A stretch of 64,000 nucleotides of DNA from Paramyrothecium sp. XJ0827 (Eukaryota > Ascomycota > Sordariomycetes > Hypocreales > Stachybotryaceae): assembly GCA_020881915.1 (NCBI GenBank), contig JAJFPB010000002.1, positions 310,001 to 374,000 of the forward strand, read 5' to 3'. Both the position numbers and the translations under genes were made by a program. The notes under the pieces were generated by a model. The model saw nothing but the letters and a program-made list of their open reading frames with translations, had not been told where the DNA came from and made no database searches. Shown here piece by piece: positions 44,889-57,171 of the stretch (positions within the stretch are counted from its first letter, which is position 1; each line of letters opens with the position of its first letter).

Positions 44889-46528
44889 ATGCAAAAACCA
44901 ACGGACCGAATCGTCTCGACTATGCCTGATAGCAGCGTCGATACGCAGAAGTGGTGGACGTCCCGGAATCTGCGGACGCTCAACCTACTGTTGATCATCC
45001 CCATGCTGTCCATCTTCACCCAAGGGTATGTCGCTTCCGGTTACCACCAGACATAATGCCGCTGGAAACCACGAGTCGTGCTGACTTATTTTGCGCTGCC
45101 TCGCTTAGGTTCGACGGCTCTATGATGAACGGTTTGCAAGCGGTCAAGCCCTGGCGCGACTATTTCGGCGAACCGAAAGGTGCCACCCTCGGTCTCTTCA
45201 ACGCTGCCTATCCCATCGGTGGTCTCTGTGCGATTCCGTTCATTTCGTTCATCAGTGACACGTTCGGTCGAAGGAAGGGTCTCGCTACCGGTGCTGCTAT
45301 CTGCATCGTCGGGGCAACTCTGCAATCCGCGGCACAAAACCTGCCCATGTTTGTCGTTGCCCGTGGCATTCTTGGTGCCGGCACCGTCTTTCTCGGCTCC
45401 TCGGGAGCGCCCTTGATTACGGAAATCGCCCATCCGGCGCACAGAGCAACTGCGACTGCGCTCTTCAACACCTCTTATGCTTTGGGATCGATCGTTGCTG
45501 CTTGGGCGACCTTTGGCACGTTTAGAATTGCGTCAAGCGCGGCATGGAGGATTCCTTCAGGCTTGCAGGGCCTTCCATCCATCATCCAACTGCTCGGTCT
45601 TTATTTCGTCCCTGAGAGTCCTCGTTGGCTGGTATCAAAGGACCGAAACGAGGAGGCGCTGGCTATTTTGGCCAAGTACCACGCGGAGGGGAACGACCAG
45701 GACCCGTTGGTCCAGTTTGAGTACAACGAAATTCGAGATGCCTTGGCCTACGAGAAGAGCGTTGATCGTGGCAGTCTGATCCAGAACTACCTCGAGTTTG
45801 TCCGCACCCCTGGCAACAGAAAGCGCCTCTTCATTCTTCTGTGGAGCTCTTGCATTGCCCAGATGTCTGGCAACGCTTTTATTTCCTACTACTTGTCGCC
45901 CGTCTTGACCTCCGTTGGTCTTACCTCGAGCTTGGAGCAGACTCTGATAAACGCTACTCAGCAGATGCTCTCTTGGTTTTCTGCACTTTATTTCGCCACC
46001 CTGCCCGAGAAACTTGGTCGTCGCACCCTCTTCATCGGATCTCTGTGCGCAATTTTTGTTTGCCTAGTCAGCATCACCGCCGGCAGTGCTGTTTTTGCCA
46101 ACAACCCAACAAATAAGGCTGCGGGTGGAGCGGTTGTGGCATTCCTCTACTTGTTCTCTCCCTCTTACAACTTTGGTCTGAACGGAAACCTGGGTCTCTA
46201 TATCGTGGAAATTCTTCCTTTCAACCTTCGCATGCGAGGTCAGGCCTGCTTCCAGTTCTTCTCAACTTGCTTCACCTTGTTGTCTACATATGCTGTACCC
46301 GTGGGCCTCGAGAAGATGGCTTGGAAGTTCTACTGCATTTTTGTGCCTTGGGTGATTGTGGAACTAGTCATCCTTTGGTTCGTCTATCCCGAGACCAAAG
46401 GTCCTTCGCTCGAGGAGATCGCCTTTTTGTTCGATGGCACCAATGCTCACATGTCTATGCCTGAGAAGGAGGAGCTTGATGTGGAGCGTGCGGAGATTGA
46501 GCGCGCTGAGATTCAAAGGAAGGAATGA
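44889..46528 (+). CDS. MFS sugar permease (second copy, two exons)
   Basis: Exon 1 44889-45025, intron 45026-45108 (83 bp, GTATGT donor), exon 2 45109-46528; 518 residues. The first exon is in a different frame from the long open frame, which falsely extends through the intron; splicing restores the first helix LLLIIPMLSIFTQG-FDGSMMNGLQAV. Other motifs are DTFGRRKG, YFVPESPRWLVSKDR, EKLGRRTLF and the family end PETKGPSLEEIAFLFDG. It probably takes up sugars or a glycoside through the plasma membrane. It follows GH78 on the same strand and its promoter carries CGG-N4-CCG repeats, so it most likely belongs to the same regulon. Confidence 0.9.
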
Positions 46529-47824
46529 TGAGCTTGTGTATCGTCTGAAATGTATTGTCGCGTTGTTGGCCCTTTTTTTGAGTGCCTCTTTAGTTATTCA
46601 CATTGGAAGGGTTGTCACTGCGGTGACTTCTAATCAGCCAATCTAAGCATTTGCTCTATCAAAGAAAAAGCAATTATACAATAAGATTACAATTCGATTT
46701 CATGCAAGACAACTACTGAAACCGAGCCCGTGGACCGATGCCCTTTAATCATCATCATAGCCGCGACAGGGCCCAATAAAATTCCGTTTCCACATCTCCG
46801 AGGCCCTCAACGGAAGTTGGCCCATGCTACCGTCGATGGTGACGTAACACCTTCCCATGCCCTCCATTTTCTTGAGTGTAGTTTTAGTAGTTCAAGAGAG
46901 ATGCAAATCTCTTGGTAGCCTTTTCTGACTACTTGAACTTCTGTCCATGGTGAGGTTCTTGTTCATAGAAAAATGGAAGCAGACCTCTATTACGGAAATC
47001 AAGCGTGAAATTCCATTTTGCTTTAGGATAATGGATTTAACTAGGAGCTCTGGCCGAGAATGAACCCTTGCCTTATCAAGATACACTTGCCTCCACTCTA
47101 CCATCGCAGTGCATGGGAGGGCACCTGCGAACAGTTTGCAAGATACCGCATCAAATCGCTAGATGCAAGCCTTCATATACGCAGGTTGTTTGTATCGCAG
47201 AACAATAATAATAGTGCTCGCTACCCCTGGTGGACAAAGTCGGCGTGGCCCATAAGGCAACCCAGAACTCAGAAATCAAGAGGAAACCTTACAGAAATTC
47301 AGTCCCGAGACCATGAGAAAACAAGTGTGGTACACTAATTATCTCTGATCAGGGGCATTGAAACATTTCTCTATGGCATTGACTCTATTATGTCGGTTCT
47401 GAGCTTAATCATGTGCCATTTTGCTTTACTGTTGTGCAACTGCCCTCGGTCATTCACAGCACCGCGTATAGTGGGAAAGCAAACGCATTTATTGAAGTTT
47501 TCGCGTGCCTGAAACGTGACTTCCTGAGCGCAGTCAGGGGCAGCACATCAGTTGCGCGGAAAGCCGGGAAGAAAATGGTCAGGTCGACGCTAACATTCTG
47601 ATCCACTTTCATTCTGGGCTGAAGGTGGCGAGTGGTGGCCACCCAAACTCCCGCCACAGCCTACCATTAGGGAGGGAGGGCTAGTCGGCATCACGTTCGC
47701 TTCCTCCGGATCTCCTCATGCAGTCTGGGCTTTCGCTGTTCAATACTCCGAATGCCAGCGAGCTTGATTACAAGGCTCGAACATTGGTCTGCCTGGCGGC
47801 TATGTGCTCGAGAATCGAGCTCGC
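46529..47824. other. Intergenic region between convergent genes
   Basis: About 1.3 kb between the permease stop and the second regulator stop. Only short frames on either strand; nothing recognised. Confidence 0.45.
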
Positions 47825-50128
47825 TTAGACATTTAACTCTGTACCCTCAGACAAAATCTGGCTTCTGACAGCATCGAGGGCGTCCAAAGCCTGAAGATGC
47901 CAACTAAACTCATTGACGCTGACACGGAATCTCTCCATATTTCTTTTCCCAGTGGCAATAATATCTTCCACGTTGTAGGGCAAAATATCCTTGAAAATTA
48001 GAAACATCGTGGCCACTTGCAGGATGACAATATAGGTGAATGTTCTGTGGTTACAAAATCGTTAGTCTCGTTGTTTCCACTGCCTACAGAAAATTTGGTT
48101 CACAAAAACTCACGCCATCCCCGTTGCAAAGAGACAGGTAATGCTGTCTACAATTTCGATGTCGAAGATTGATATGAAGTTCTTGCAGGCTTCCAACGAT
48201 AATTTGCACTTCTCCAGGATAATAGCCTTGCGCGGGTGTTCCATGATATGTTCGTGGTTCAGAAGTACGTAGTCGATGAACGGTCTATAGATGATATGTT
48301 GGGTGGCGTAATAACGGCCTCGAAGCCGAACGACATTCCATGGCTCATTGTGCAATTCGCCAGATTCTAGAGGTCTAGAAGGATGCAACTCTGGAGTTCC
48401 CGGAGACTCGACGTAGCTATCGCCTGCTGAGCGGCTGCTGAAGAGGAAGTTTGGAACATTGCGGTAAATATCGGCGTGGTAAGACCAGAGATCATCTGAG
48501 ACGCGCAACAACCAGTCGACGTATTCGATACGTGTCATGCGGAAGTGATCCTTGCTGTCGTATATCATGCCGTGTACTCGATTGAGTAACCGACGGATTG
48601 CAGCATTGGTGCTGATCTGAAACGAGCGAAGAGCCACATCAGAGTCATCCTGGCTCAGCAGATGATGGACATCATTTCCGCTATGATTCAAGGATTTGGA
48701 TTGCGATGGGTACGGTATTTCGTCCTCGAAGCGAGCGATACCCGAAGGCATTGCTATTGGAAACTCCGAGGCGAAGTCGCCTTCGCAGATAAAAGAAATC
48801 CAGTACACTCGGCGAAAAGCGTCCGTCGTGGACTCTGGAAGCCGCGACCCAACCAAGGCTCTAACAACGGGGTCACCAGGATAAAATCTTCACGTCAAAC
48901 AGGTAAGAAACAGCTCGTCTACTCACCTCTGAGCCAGTTCCGCACATTTGACAGAAGTAGCATGGGACCAGTGGAAAGACTCGCACACGCGTCCACGTGC
49001 ACCGCAGTATATACTAGAATATTGCATCCAATGTTGTCAATTTCGTACAGCTTCCGAAGAGCATCAACAAGAACGGAGGGATGACAGTTACCTGGCTAAC
49101 ATGGTGCACTGGGCAGCCTCAACTGTAGGTGCCGTGGCGACGAAACCAAGCAGTGACTGTGCTTTGTGCCACATCTGTCTCTCAAGAATGGCCAAGTTCG
49201 GTCCGTTCGCATACGACATTTGATTATCCCCTTCATCAGGCTTGAGACGGATGTCCGAACGACCTTGTCGCACAAAGGCACCAATACAAAGAACCATAGA
49301 CAGAACACAGGATTCGGACGGGTTGACATTAGCGGATACTGAGGCAGTCCCAAACTCATCAATGGAAAATGCGCGTTCAAGGATCACGATTACCTCTCGA
49401 AACGATAGCAACGGGTAGAAGGCATTCACCCGCTGGAAGTAGGTTCGAACCAACGATTTCGACTCGGTGATTGCATCGAAACCGTGCCACAACATATCGT
49501 CTCCCAGGGTCGTCCATTTAGTACCGAGTAGTTCATCTAGACCTGTGCCTAACTCATCATCGTGGGGCGTTGAACCAAAAAACACGTCGGTTGCGCCTTT
49601 GAGTTGCCCATCGTGCCGTAGAAGCTCCGCTGGTATGGAGTAGCCGAGTCTCATGCTCATGGTTGATGTCAATAGCTCCTGTACTATGGGCCATTTGAAG
49701 ACATGATTTGCGTTAGCAGTGTGGGAGGTTGGGATTGGGATTTCCTGAGCCGAGGTCTCGAGCTGCACAGCATCTCTCCAGAGGCCAGGAGTAGTATCCC
49801 GTACATGTGATCTCGCTCTGGAGTGCAACAAAGCTGGAGAGGCCGGGTCAATATCGTGACGATTGGCGGTGGTCTGCTGCGCGACCACTGACAACAGAAG
49901 GCGATCTTCGAGAAGCTGCATCCGATCGAGCAAGAGCTTCGTATTGTGCTCTACCCGCGGTTCGGAGGAGTCTGAGTAGACGCAGTCCACCTTTTGTGCG
50001 AAGCAGAGGCCACATTTTGGTTTTCCGCCATCGCATTTCGTCTTCCGTGAGCGACAATTTGTGCACGCATGCCATACGCGTCGGCGCGATTGAGGAACAT
50101 CTTTCATAGCTGACGATGATGGATCCAT
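47825..50128 (-). CDS. Zn2Cys6 transcription factor (cluster regulator 2, four exons)
   Basis: Exons on the minus strand: 50128-49092, 49013-48927, 48860-48114 and 48044-47825; introns 78, 66 and 69 bp; 696 residues. The zinc cluster ACTNCRSRKTKCDGGKPKC-GLC-x6-C begins near residue 21 and is followed by a leucine-containing segment (LLLDRMQLLEDRLLLSV) likely to dimerise. The fungal-specific middle homology region spans ~215-480 (FYPLLSFREV, LARS across junction 1, RRVYWISFICEGDF, SEFPIAMPSGI). A nuclear DNA-binding regulator is predicted. It forms the right border of the glycosidase block and could control it or the adjacent genes; its target cannot be told from sequence. Confidence 0.88.
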
Positions 50129-51014
50129 GGCTCTTTATGGTGTAGTCACAGAGACTGTCCTCGTCGCAAGACCTTAGAGCGTAGTCAACGGCATGGGATG
50201 TTTTAGTAGGGAAGATCGTCTGCTTTGTTTTTGGTGCTTTGCATGAAACCTAAGACGAGCAAGGGAAACGAAACGCCATACAACCATGGCGGGGGAGACT
50301 AACTTAAAATCGAAAAGCCCCCAAAGAGCCATACGCCGGCGGGTGTGGTGGAGCTCGTGCTGGAATTGAAGTTGGGGGTTCATCGACTAGTGTGTCCTCT
50401 CCCGTCTATCAAACTGATTGTCGTGGCCGTCCAGTTCTTGGCCCCCATATCAAAGGAGTATTTCCCTTCATCGATCTGTATTGAGAGCCGAAAAATCTCT
50501 ACAGGCATGTTTTCGGATGAAATCCATTGCCAAGGCGAGGCAATGGTAGTAGGTTGTGTGGGGAATGTGATATGAGAAGGGGAACACCAGGAAGATGACA
50601 AGAGGCTCCCATCTTTGAAGCAGGCACAGTTCACGATTTCATAGCATCTGTATTGAGACCATGTCCGTTTTCTAGACGTACTAAAATTGCGAGCAGAACA
50701 CCAATACATAAAAATCCTACGGATGCCGGATATGGCTTGAACAGCTATAGGGTAGCTCAAGCAAGATGATTTTCCTGTCCTCCATCAAAATGTTACCGTC
50801 CATGTGGCTTAGACACGAAATCAAGTCTCAGGAAACTATTTTGCCATGAATCGAGTTATCGATTTTATTCCCAAATTTATCTCTAGGTGTGTTCACCGTA
50901 GAATAGTACATGGTCTTCAATCTGTAGACTAAATAAGTTCGCCTTCTACATCGCATGAGTTCATGAGAATTGTTCTAGCAGCCTTTCCGTGACACAAAAC
51001 ATTTACCATCTACA
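50129..51014. other. Intergenic region with one doubtful 109-codon frame
   Basis: About 890 bases. On the minus strand 50709-50380 is an open frame (MYWCSARNFSTSRKR...) whose second half, with SSWCSPSHITFP and IFRLSIQIDEGKYSFDMG, reads like real protein sequence, yet no family, partner exon or signal was recognised. It could be a relic or an exon of an unresolved gene. Confidence 0.35.
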
Positions 51015-54000
51015 TCAGTTTCTTCCAAAAGCGTGTTGCATGTACCCTTTGGCACTAACTGCCGTCCTGTAGAGCACCATTGTTAAGACACTGCTATGGG
51101 CCATGTGCATCCACCATCGGGAGAACTTGAGAATGGCGGTTGCTCTAGGCATAGCGACGGCATCATAAGCCGCGACAGCGCGATCCAGCGAATTCTCCAT
51201 GCAAAGATGTTGTGCTAGGTCTGCGCCCTCGATCATGGCTAGACTCGCCCCATAACCCGCGAAAGGTGCCACTGCGTGATCACTATCGCCAATGTAAACG
51301 ACAGATCCGCTCTGCTTCCTCTGTCGCGAGGGAGTTCTGTCCCTTATAAAATGGGAAAACTCCGTATCGGGCTTGGTCAGCTCAATGATGCTCTTGAGTG
51401 GCTCTTCATACATATGCCAAAGCTTCTCTTTTTCCCGCCGGGCTAGGTCAGACTCGGACTCGTCAGTTCCATCCAATGGCTCATCAGTGTTGCGGCTGGT
51501 TATCATCCATGCCACATGGGTATCGTTGACAGGAGAGAAAAAACAACAGACGCCCGGGCTGAAGAGCTGTAAGCCCCATTTATCGGAGATAGGCTGCGGC
51601 ACTCCTTGTGCAAACCTAGCAGTTCCGCCCAGTTGAAAGAGCCCTGTTGATTGCAGGGTATCCTGTGGTCGAAGACTCGCTCTGATCTGACTGGAGGTTC
51701 CATCTGCCGCGATCAAAAGGTCGCATACCACGTTAATGTCCATATTGTTGCCTATGAGTGTGACCTCAATCCGTCCATCGTGTAGTTTTTGGGCGTGAGT
51801 ACAGTTCACGCCCCATCGAATTTCGTCCGTTTTCTTGACTGCGTCAATCAACGCTGTGCGGAGTTTGCCTCGGGTGATGCGGCCTTTTGCCTTGGGAAAG
51901 TTTGCTGGCGGCGCAAAACGACTACTCGTTAACTCAACCCATTTGGTGTTCCAAATCTTGAAGCATTCGTCTCTTCCGATCTCAACACTATCGAGGAGGC
52001 CCACAGACTCAAGCGCGGTCAGAGCGTTCATACCATCATAGCCATACAATGGGACAGGATAGTCTTGATTGCGGTGTGTATGATCGTCGAGATTGCGGTC
52101 ATATATGCTGATCCGCAGCGGCCTGCGATCCGGAGTCCATCGCTTTCTGAGCGCAGCCACAAACGAGAGGCCAGCCAAGCCTGCCCCTACAACCACAATA
52201 CTCTTTCCCTCTAGCCAATGTGTCGGCACTGGCACGTTCAAGATAGTATTGGCTTGTAGCTCACTGAACACGTTCTTGATAACACTGGCCGCAGTACGGG
52301 TCCCTGTCGGGAGTATGGTGGTCAAGGGGTCCGCGCCCCGTCTGATGAGCAGTTCTATAGCTGAGAATATTATCTCATCGGCTGCGAGTCTAGGGTTGTT
52401 GCTTATTATCGTGATAAAATCTCTCCATAGTGTCGAGTTCCCCATCCAACGGTTAGGATCCGCGTTATTGTCGAGGAGGAATCCCAACGCATCCAAGTGG
52501 ATGGTTAAATGGTGAACTTCTCTTGCCTCTACCGCGTTCAAGCCCTGGATGTCCAAAGCATAGTACAGAGGAGCGATGTCACCAGGAAGAATTGGCGCCC
52601 TCAGCTCTTCTGGGCGTTTGCTTCGTAGAAAGCTATGCACGTTAGACCGACAAGCCAGCCCTAGCAGAGCATTGCCATGCCAATCCCCTTCGTACAGAGA
52701 ATACAAGTTCGAATGCGCTTTTTCGGCATATTGAAGCATATCAACCAGTAAATCTTTGTTAGCCATGTTCTTCTCCGCTTCTTGGGCGAAAACGAAGAGG
52801 TTTTTGCAAAGGTTTCTCAACTCCTCGGGCTTCTGTGACGATGGAGCACGCAGAATTGCCCCCAGCGTTGTGGCACAGGGCACGAGCCATCCTTTTTCGT
52901 TGAAGCCCTCAAATCGGTATTTTTCTATCATCTTAGTGACGTGAGGCGTGTCAAAAAGAAAATCTCTGACGGTTCTGTGAAGGTAGTCTACTTTGTAGGC
53001 AAAGTACGGATGGGTATTGGGCTCATCAAAGTCGATTTCCAGAAGGCCTTTACATCTCTCATCGAGACTTTTCTGCATGGAACGCCGCCTGTGGTCAAAC
53101 TCGTCTTGGAAGATGGGCTGCATATGCATCCTCCTGTAGTCTGTTAAGTGTGCTTCTGATGTAATGTCGTCCAGTAGCGAATACACCGTCAACAGTTGAG
53201 CCTCCTGAACAGAGGTTGCGATCCAGAACATCCGAGCGGTCCACGGGAGATGTCTCTCGTCGATGGAATCAAGCATATGCTGGAAAAAGTGAGTGAGATC
53301 CCGAGGAAAGCTTTCTACTCGGGCTTTCAGGCTTGGTGGTTTTTCCCCATTGATGAACCCTTTGCCTAGGCTGCGGACAACGAGAATCACCCAAAGAAAC
53401 ACACCTTTAGCGCGTTCAACTACTTCGTTTGCGACTTCAGAATATGGCTCGAAATTTTTGATGTCCATCATCTTTCTGAACTTTTCAAATTCGGCCTTGA
53501 CATAGTTTGATATATCACCTCTCGTCAAATCCTCTAGTTTGAGCTGCGAGTCGAGGTTCTTCCCAAATGTCTGGAGAAACATGGTCCAAGGTCGGCTGGA
53601 AACGCAAATCTTGATATTCTTGGAAGTGCATAGGGTCTGCAACGTAAGAATAAGCTCGACCTGGTTCTCGCCACTCTCTTCAGTTTCTTCAAGCTCATCT
53701 AGCCCATCAATGAAGAAGCAGAATTTGGCGGCAACTTGACCGTTACCACCGTGGAGAATAGACCGGACCGCAGTATCCAGAGTCTTTCGAGGCCACCGGG
53801 TTTCTTCTGGCCCATCGTTTTGGGGCAGGCCACCAATGGCATCTGATACGTGTCGTGTTAGGTCCGGCGAAGCCCGTAGTATTTCATAAAGAAGAGTACG
53901 CAACAGGCCGACTACGGACTTTTGCAACTTGTTCCCGGCGTTCCAGAAGAAGTATTTAGCAACAACGAGTTTTTCGCCGCCCGCCCATTTGTGGAGTAAG

Positions 54001-55333
54001 ACCATTGTTCGTGGTTCTTCGTAGATAAACTTCATCAAAGTCGATTTTCCTGACCCAGCTTTTCCTTGTACCAGGAATGTTCCAGCTCCTTTGCTGAGCC
54101 AACTGGCGAACTGGGTCTGGTTGGCTGATTGAGCAGGAGTCTTGTTTCTGAATATCCAGGCCAAGGTCGACATATGAGCCTCCTCAATCCCGCGATGTCT
54201 TGCTTCGATCTTGCTGAAATGAAGGCTCTCTAAAAATGACAGATTAAATTTCATGATACATACTTTTTGTTCCAGGCGCTCCAGCATCAACAAAAATTCC
54301 TGTGATTCTTCTCGGGAAAGTCCAAAATTGATAGGGATGGCGTCGAGCTTCTCCAGCACTCTTCCAAGCACTCTCTGCATGCTTGATGATATCCTGGATG
54401 CTGCATTGGTTACTTTGTCGAGTTTAACTTCCATTGCCTTGGTGTGCTCCCAAAGTTTGCCATGGTCAGCCATATTGTACCGTTTTGCGGTGTCCTCTAG
54501 TCTGTCGATGGCACCAGATTGAGACAATATGTGATTTCTAATGCAGTTAGTGGGTGAGCAAATTTCCTTCTTGATTAGCTGTGAGTGTAGTTCAAATTGG
54601 ACAAATTAACTTATGAACATTGCGTCTCCAAGATTGGAGAACCTCCCCTCAGACATGACCGACTCCAGTATGTAGCGAAGAAGAGTCAATTAGAGAAATG
54701 ATAGACTTACTGGAGACTATCTACAACTCTGCGAGAAACTCGAAATTGAACCGTAGCAAGCTTTTCGACGTTTTCTTTTAGTCGATCTCGCCCCCACACA
54801 TTAATTAAAGCGACGATGAGGCTGTCCCATCGAAGCACAATAGGTTCCCAATGAATCGATTCCTTCACATTGGAGACAGTCTCTTCGCGAAGGCTTTGCA
54901 TCTGATGAAGACTCCCCTGTTCAATCTCAGCCAGGATCTCTTCCAAGGCGACCAGCAGCTGTGCAGCGATGTTTCTGCAATCAATCACCGGATCCCAGAG
55001 ATCTTGGAGACCCAAGAATTGGCTGTTGGTTTCTGCGTCGTCCAGTGTCCGGTCCAGCATTTCTATGGTACTAATGATTCCATCCAATGTCGCATTTCCC
55101 TTTGTCACGTAAGAAGCAGACGCCAGGATCCGATCCTTGCTGGTCCAAAGTGACCAGATTGACTCAACAAATTGTCCGATGATGCTTGATATTTCCAAAG
55201 CACCATGACAGACTTTGAAGGAGTCATGATTTCGAGGTTGACCATGAGGAAAGAAATTGTAGATGTTGTTGCCTTGGTGTAAAGTTCCTTGTTTGTTGAT
55301 TGTGTGGGAATAGACATTCCCTGTTGGCCTCAT
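51015..55333 (-). CDS. STAND receptor: HRAM-like motif + NACHT + FAD monooxygenase fusion
   Basis: Predicted NOD-like receptor of 1381 residues. Exons on the minus strand: 55333-54711 and 54537-51015, with one intron (54538-54710, GTAAGT donor, CTAAC branch, TTAG acceptor). The ATG at 55333 starts MRPTGNVYS and puts TLHQGNNIYNF at residues 17-27, a motif like the HET-s-related amyloid motif at the N-terminus of NWD2-type receptors. A helical fungal STAND N-domain follows (~40-205). The NACHT NTPase has Walker A GKAGSGKST (366-374) and Walker B FFIDGLDELEE (482-492). Ankyrin-like pieces LLDNNADPN and LLIRRGADP come before a complete flavin monooxygenase (~985-1381): VVVGAGLAGL, IAADGTSSQIR and YIGDSDHAVAPFAGYGASLAMIEGADLA. 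No ATG lies near the FAD domain, so a true fusion is favoured. Confidence 0.85.
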
Positions 55334-55896
55334 CGCTTCTGCCGTGGACGTCACCTTCTGGCAACGAAGACAAGCCTGTAGAGTTCTCTCAAACCCCCTG
55401 CTCCCCAAAAAGTCCCTTAGTATCAAGTTCTGTATGAATTAAATCGATGTGGCTTCACTGTGGTAAACGGACTAGATGTTGAACTTGACATACAGATGGC
55501 TGAGTAACCAGAACTGCGCACCAGCCCCTTATTATATGTCGATGCACCACGTATTAGAAGGACCTGGTCATAATGGCGCCTGGTAGCTCCGCCACCCTGG
55601 AGGGCTTATTGGGAATTTCTCAGCCTCAGCTGACCAGGCTCTCTTCAACAGCCTCAGCAGCGCCTTGGACACAACCTCCTGTACAGCACGAGTTCCAGAA
55701 CCGAGGATCCAGGGGTTATTGCCGCAAAGCAAAACACAGCATTTCTCCCTCCCGATTGGCTTCGCAATCGCGACCAAGAGGCTCTATGGACTTTCCCCCA
55801 CGGCATTCTAGGCAGCTGTTTCGCACTAATCTCGACCTTGAGTATGACAGAGAATGCGTTGGGCTGTGATATGCGACTTGGAGAAGGATGGCACGC
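55334..55896. other. Region between divergent STAND gene and HeLo-like pseudogene
   Basis: About 560 bases. The STAND coding frame stays open from 55429 to 55333 after a possible acceptor, so an extra 5' exon cannot be excluded. On the plus strand about 55596-55820 there is a ~75-codon protein-like stretch (QALFNSLSSALDTTS and RLYGLSPTAF) ending in TAG, with no start, probably a decayed gene fragment. Confidence 0.4.
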
Positions 55897-56752
55897 ATGG
55901 CGGCGGCCACCATGCAATACTTTGAATACTTTCAGCTTGGACGGAATTTCGGGAAAGATTTTGGAAAATGCCAGCCTCGTTTGGGCTGACTCAAGCTGCA
56001 TCTCACCAGACTAGGCATTGTTCTTGGGATGCTTCCAAATCCTCAGACGAGGCATTTACGTGAATTCTCAGTTAGCTCAGAGGATGCCACTCAAGCAGAA
56101 CGGCTTGTCGGATCGGTTCTCTGAAATTTGGCTGAGATTGAGCAAAAGTCGAAAAATACGCTGGCGCGAAGCAGTCGGCCACGACTGGTGACGTTCTCGA
56201 GGTTTACGATATCACTCAGCTGGAGCAACGTCAAAAACATCGCTGCAGAAGACGAGCGAAATCGTTGCCAGATGGCTGAAACAGACATCGTGGACGAAAA
56301 AGACAAAGTGGGCATTGTACGAGAAACGTCACTTCGATTCTTTCTTGGCCGATGTCCCGGAGATACTGGGCATGCTAGAACCGCTGTTCCTCAGTGTTTT
56401 ATGAGCTCGAAGATCACTGCGTGCCCATGAGTTCTAAGAATTGCAAGAAGACCTGAGAAAGATTCCTCCGCTACAACTACTATATGATGCAAGCGTGGAG
56501 AACAAAGACACCCTCCTTACTCAAGCCCTTCAAGATGAGATTGTTGCCAATGGGAGCGGGCACCGATCTGAAAGAACAGAGATTGATGAGGATTCAACGA
56601 TTCAACAGGGGAACTTCATAGCACTGGGGTTTCATGACCAGGCACCATTTGGCAGAAGCAGTCACAGTTACGGTACCACTATCATTAAAGGCCAGTCGAA
56701 ACTAAGTCAAGATGATACGTATGGCTATCATACCACTAATGGGGGGTTTTAG
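55897..56752 (+). pseudogene. HET-S/HeLo-domain-like gene with C-terminal HRAM pair, inactivated
   Basis: The plus strand encodes recognisable HET-S-type blocks. The early HeLo block (QYFEYFQLGRNFGKDF, from 55915) is followed by the late HeLo block (KKTKWALYEKRHFDSFLADV, about 56294-56353) and a C-terminal open frame (56438-56752). That end contains STIQQGNF and, 33 residues later, a second motif before a GF terminus, the layout of the HET-s prion-forming domain. It is broken by TGA at 55987, TGA at 56122, at least one frame change between 56125 and 56252, TGA at 56402 and TAA at 56435; the extreme N-terminus of HeLo is missing. In working relatives the HeLo domain is a membrane-disrupting cell-death effector triggered by amyloid templating from a neighbouring STAND receptor. 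Here it is almost certainly non-functional. Confidence 0.8.
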
Positions 56753-57171
56753 CTTCATATACTTTGCAAGGAATATCTTGCTATCTGATGGCAGAGAGCA
56801 GGCTAAGCTGAGTTATTGTTGAAGCCAAGGTTTTCCAAGACTTTCATACATCGTTGCAGCTCGATCAAGTGTGGGCTTTTGTAGCATGACGCTTAAGTGT
56901 ATGCCGGTTAAGCCTTTAAAGCCTGAAACAATCACAATCTGCGCACCCACTTGGGAGAAGGTATGATTAAAACTTGGAGGTCATAAATTCACATAATCAT
57001 GTTTCTAGAAGAAGCTAAGAACACGAATAACAATAGAATTGTTGTATAGAAACACGACAATAAACAGTCAACGGAAACGATCAGACACATAAGAACATAT
57101 CAATCGATGGAAAGACAATACAAAGGAACTGCGTCTGGGACCACCAACTAAGGCTGCATGGCAGACCATGT
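56753..57171. other. Intergenic region
   Basis: About 420 bases between the pseudogene end and the stop of the ubiquitin-like gene, convergent orientation. Nothing coding seen. Confidence 0.45.

Noticed and set aside
44951..45108. Upstream extension of the second permease frame (MVDVPESADA...)
   Set aside because: It reads through an intron; splicing from the exon at 44889 restores the conserved first helix, which this extension lacks.
52100..52300. Separate FAD monooxygenase gene starting inside the STAND frame
   Set aside because: No ATG and no stop near the start of the FAD domain; the frame runs through without a break, so a fusion is the simpler reading.
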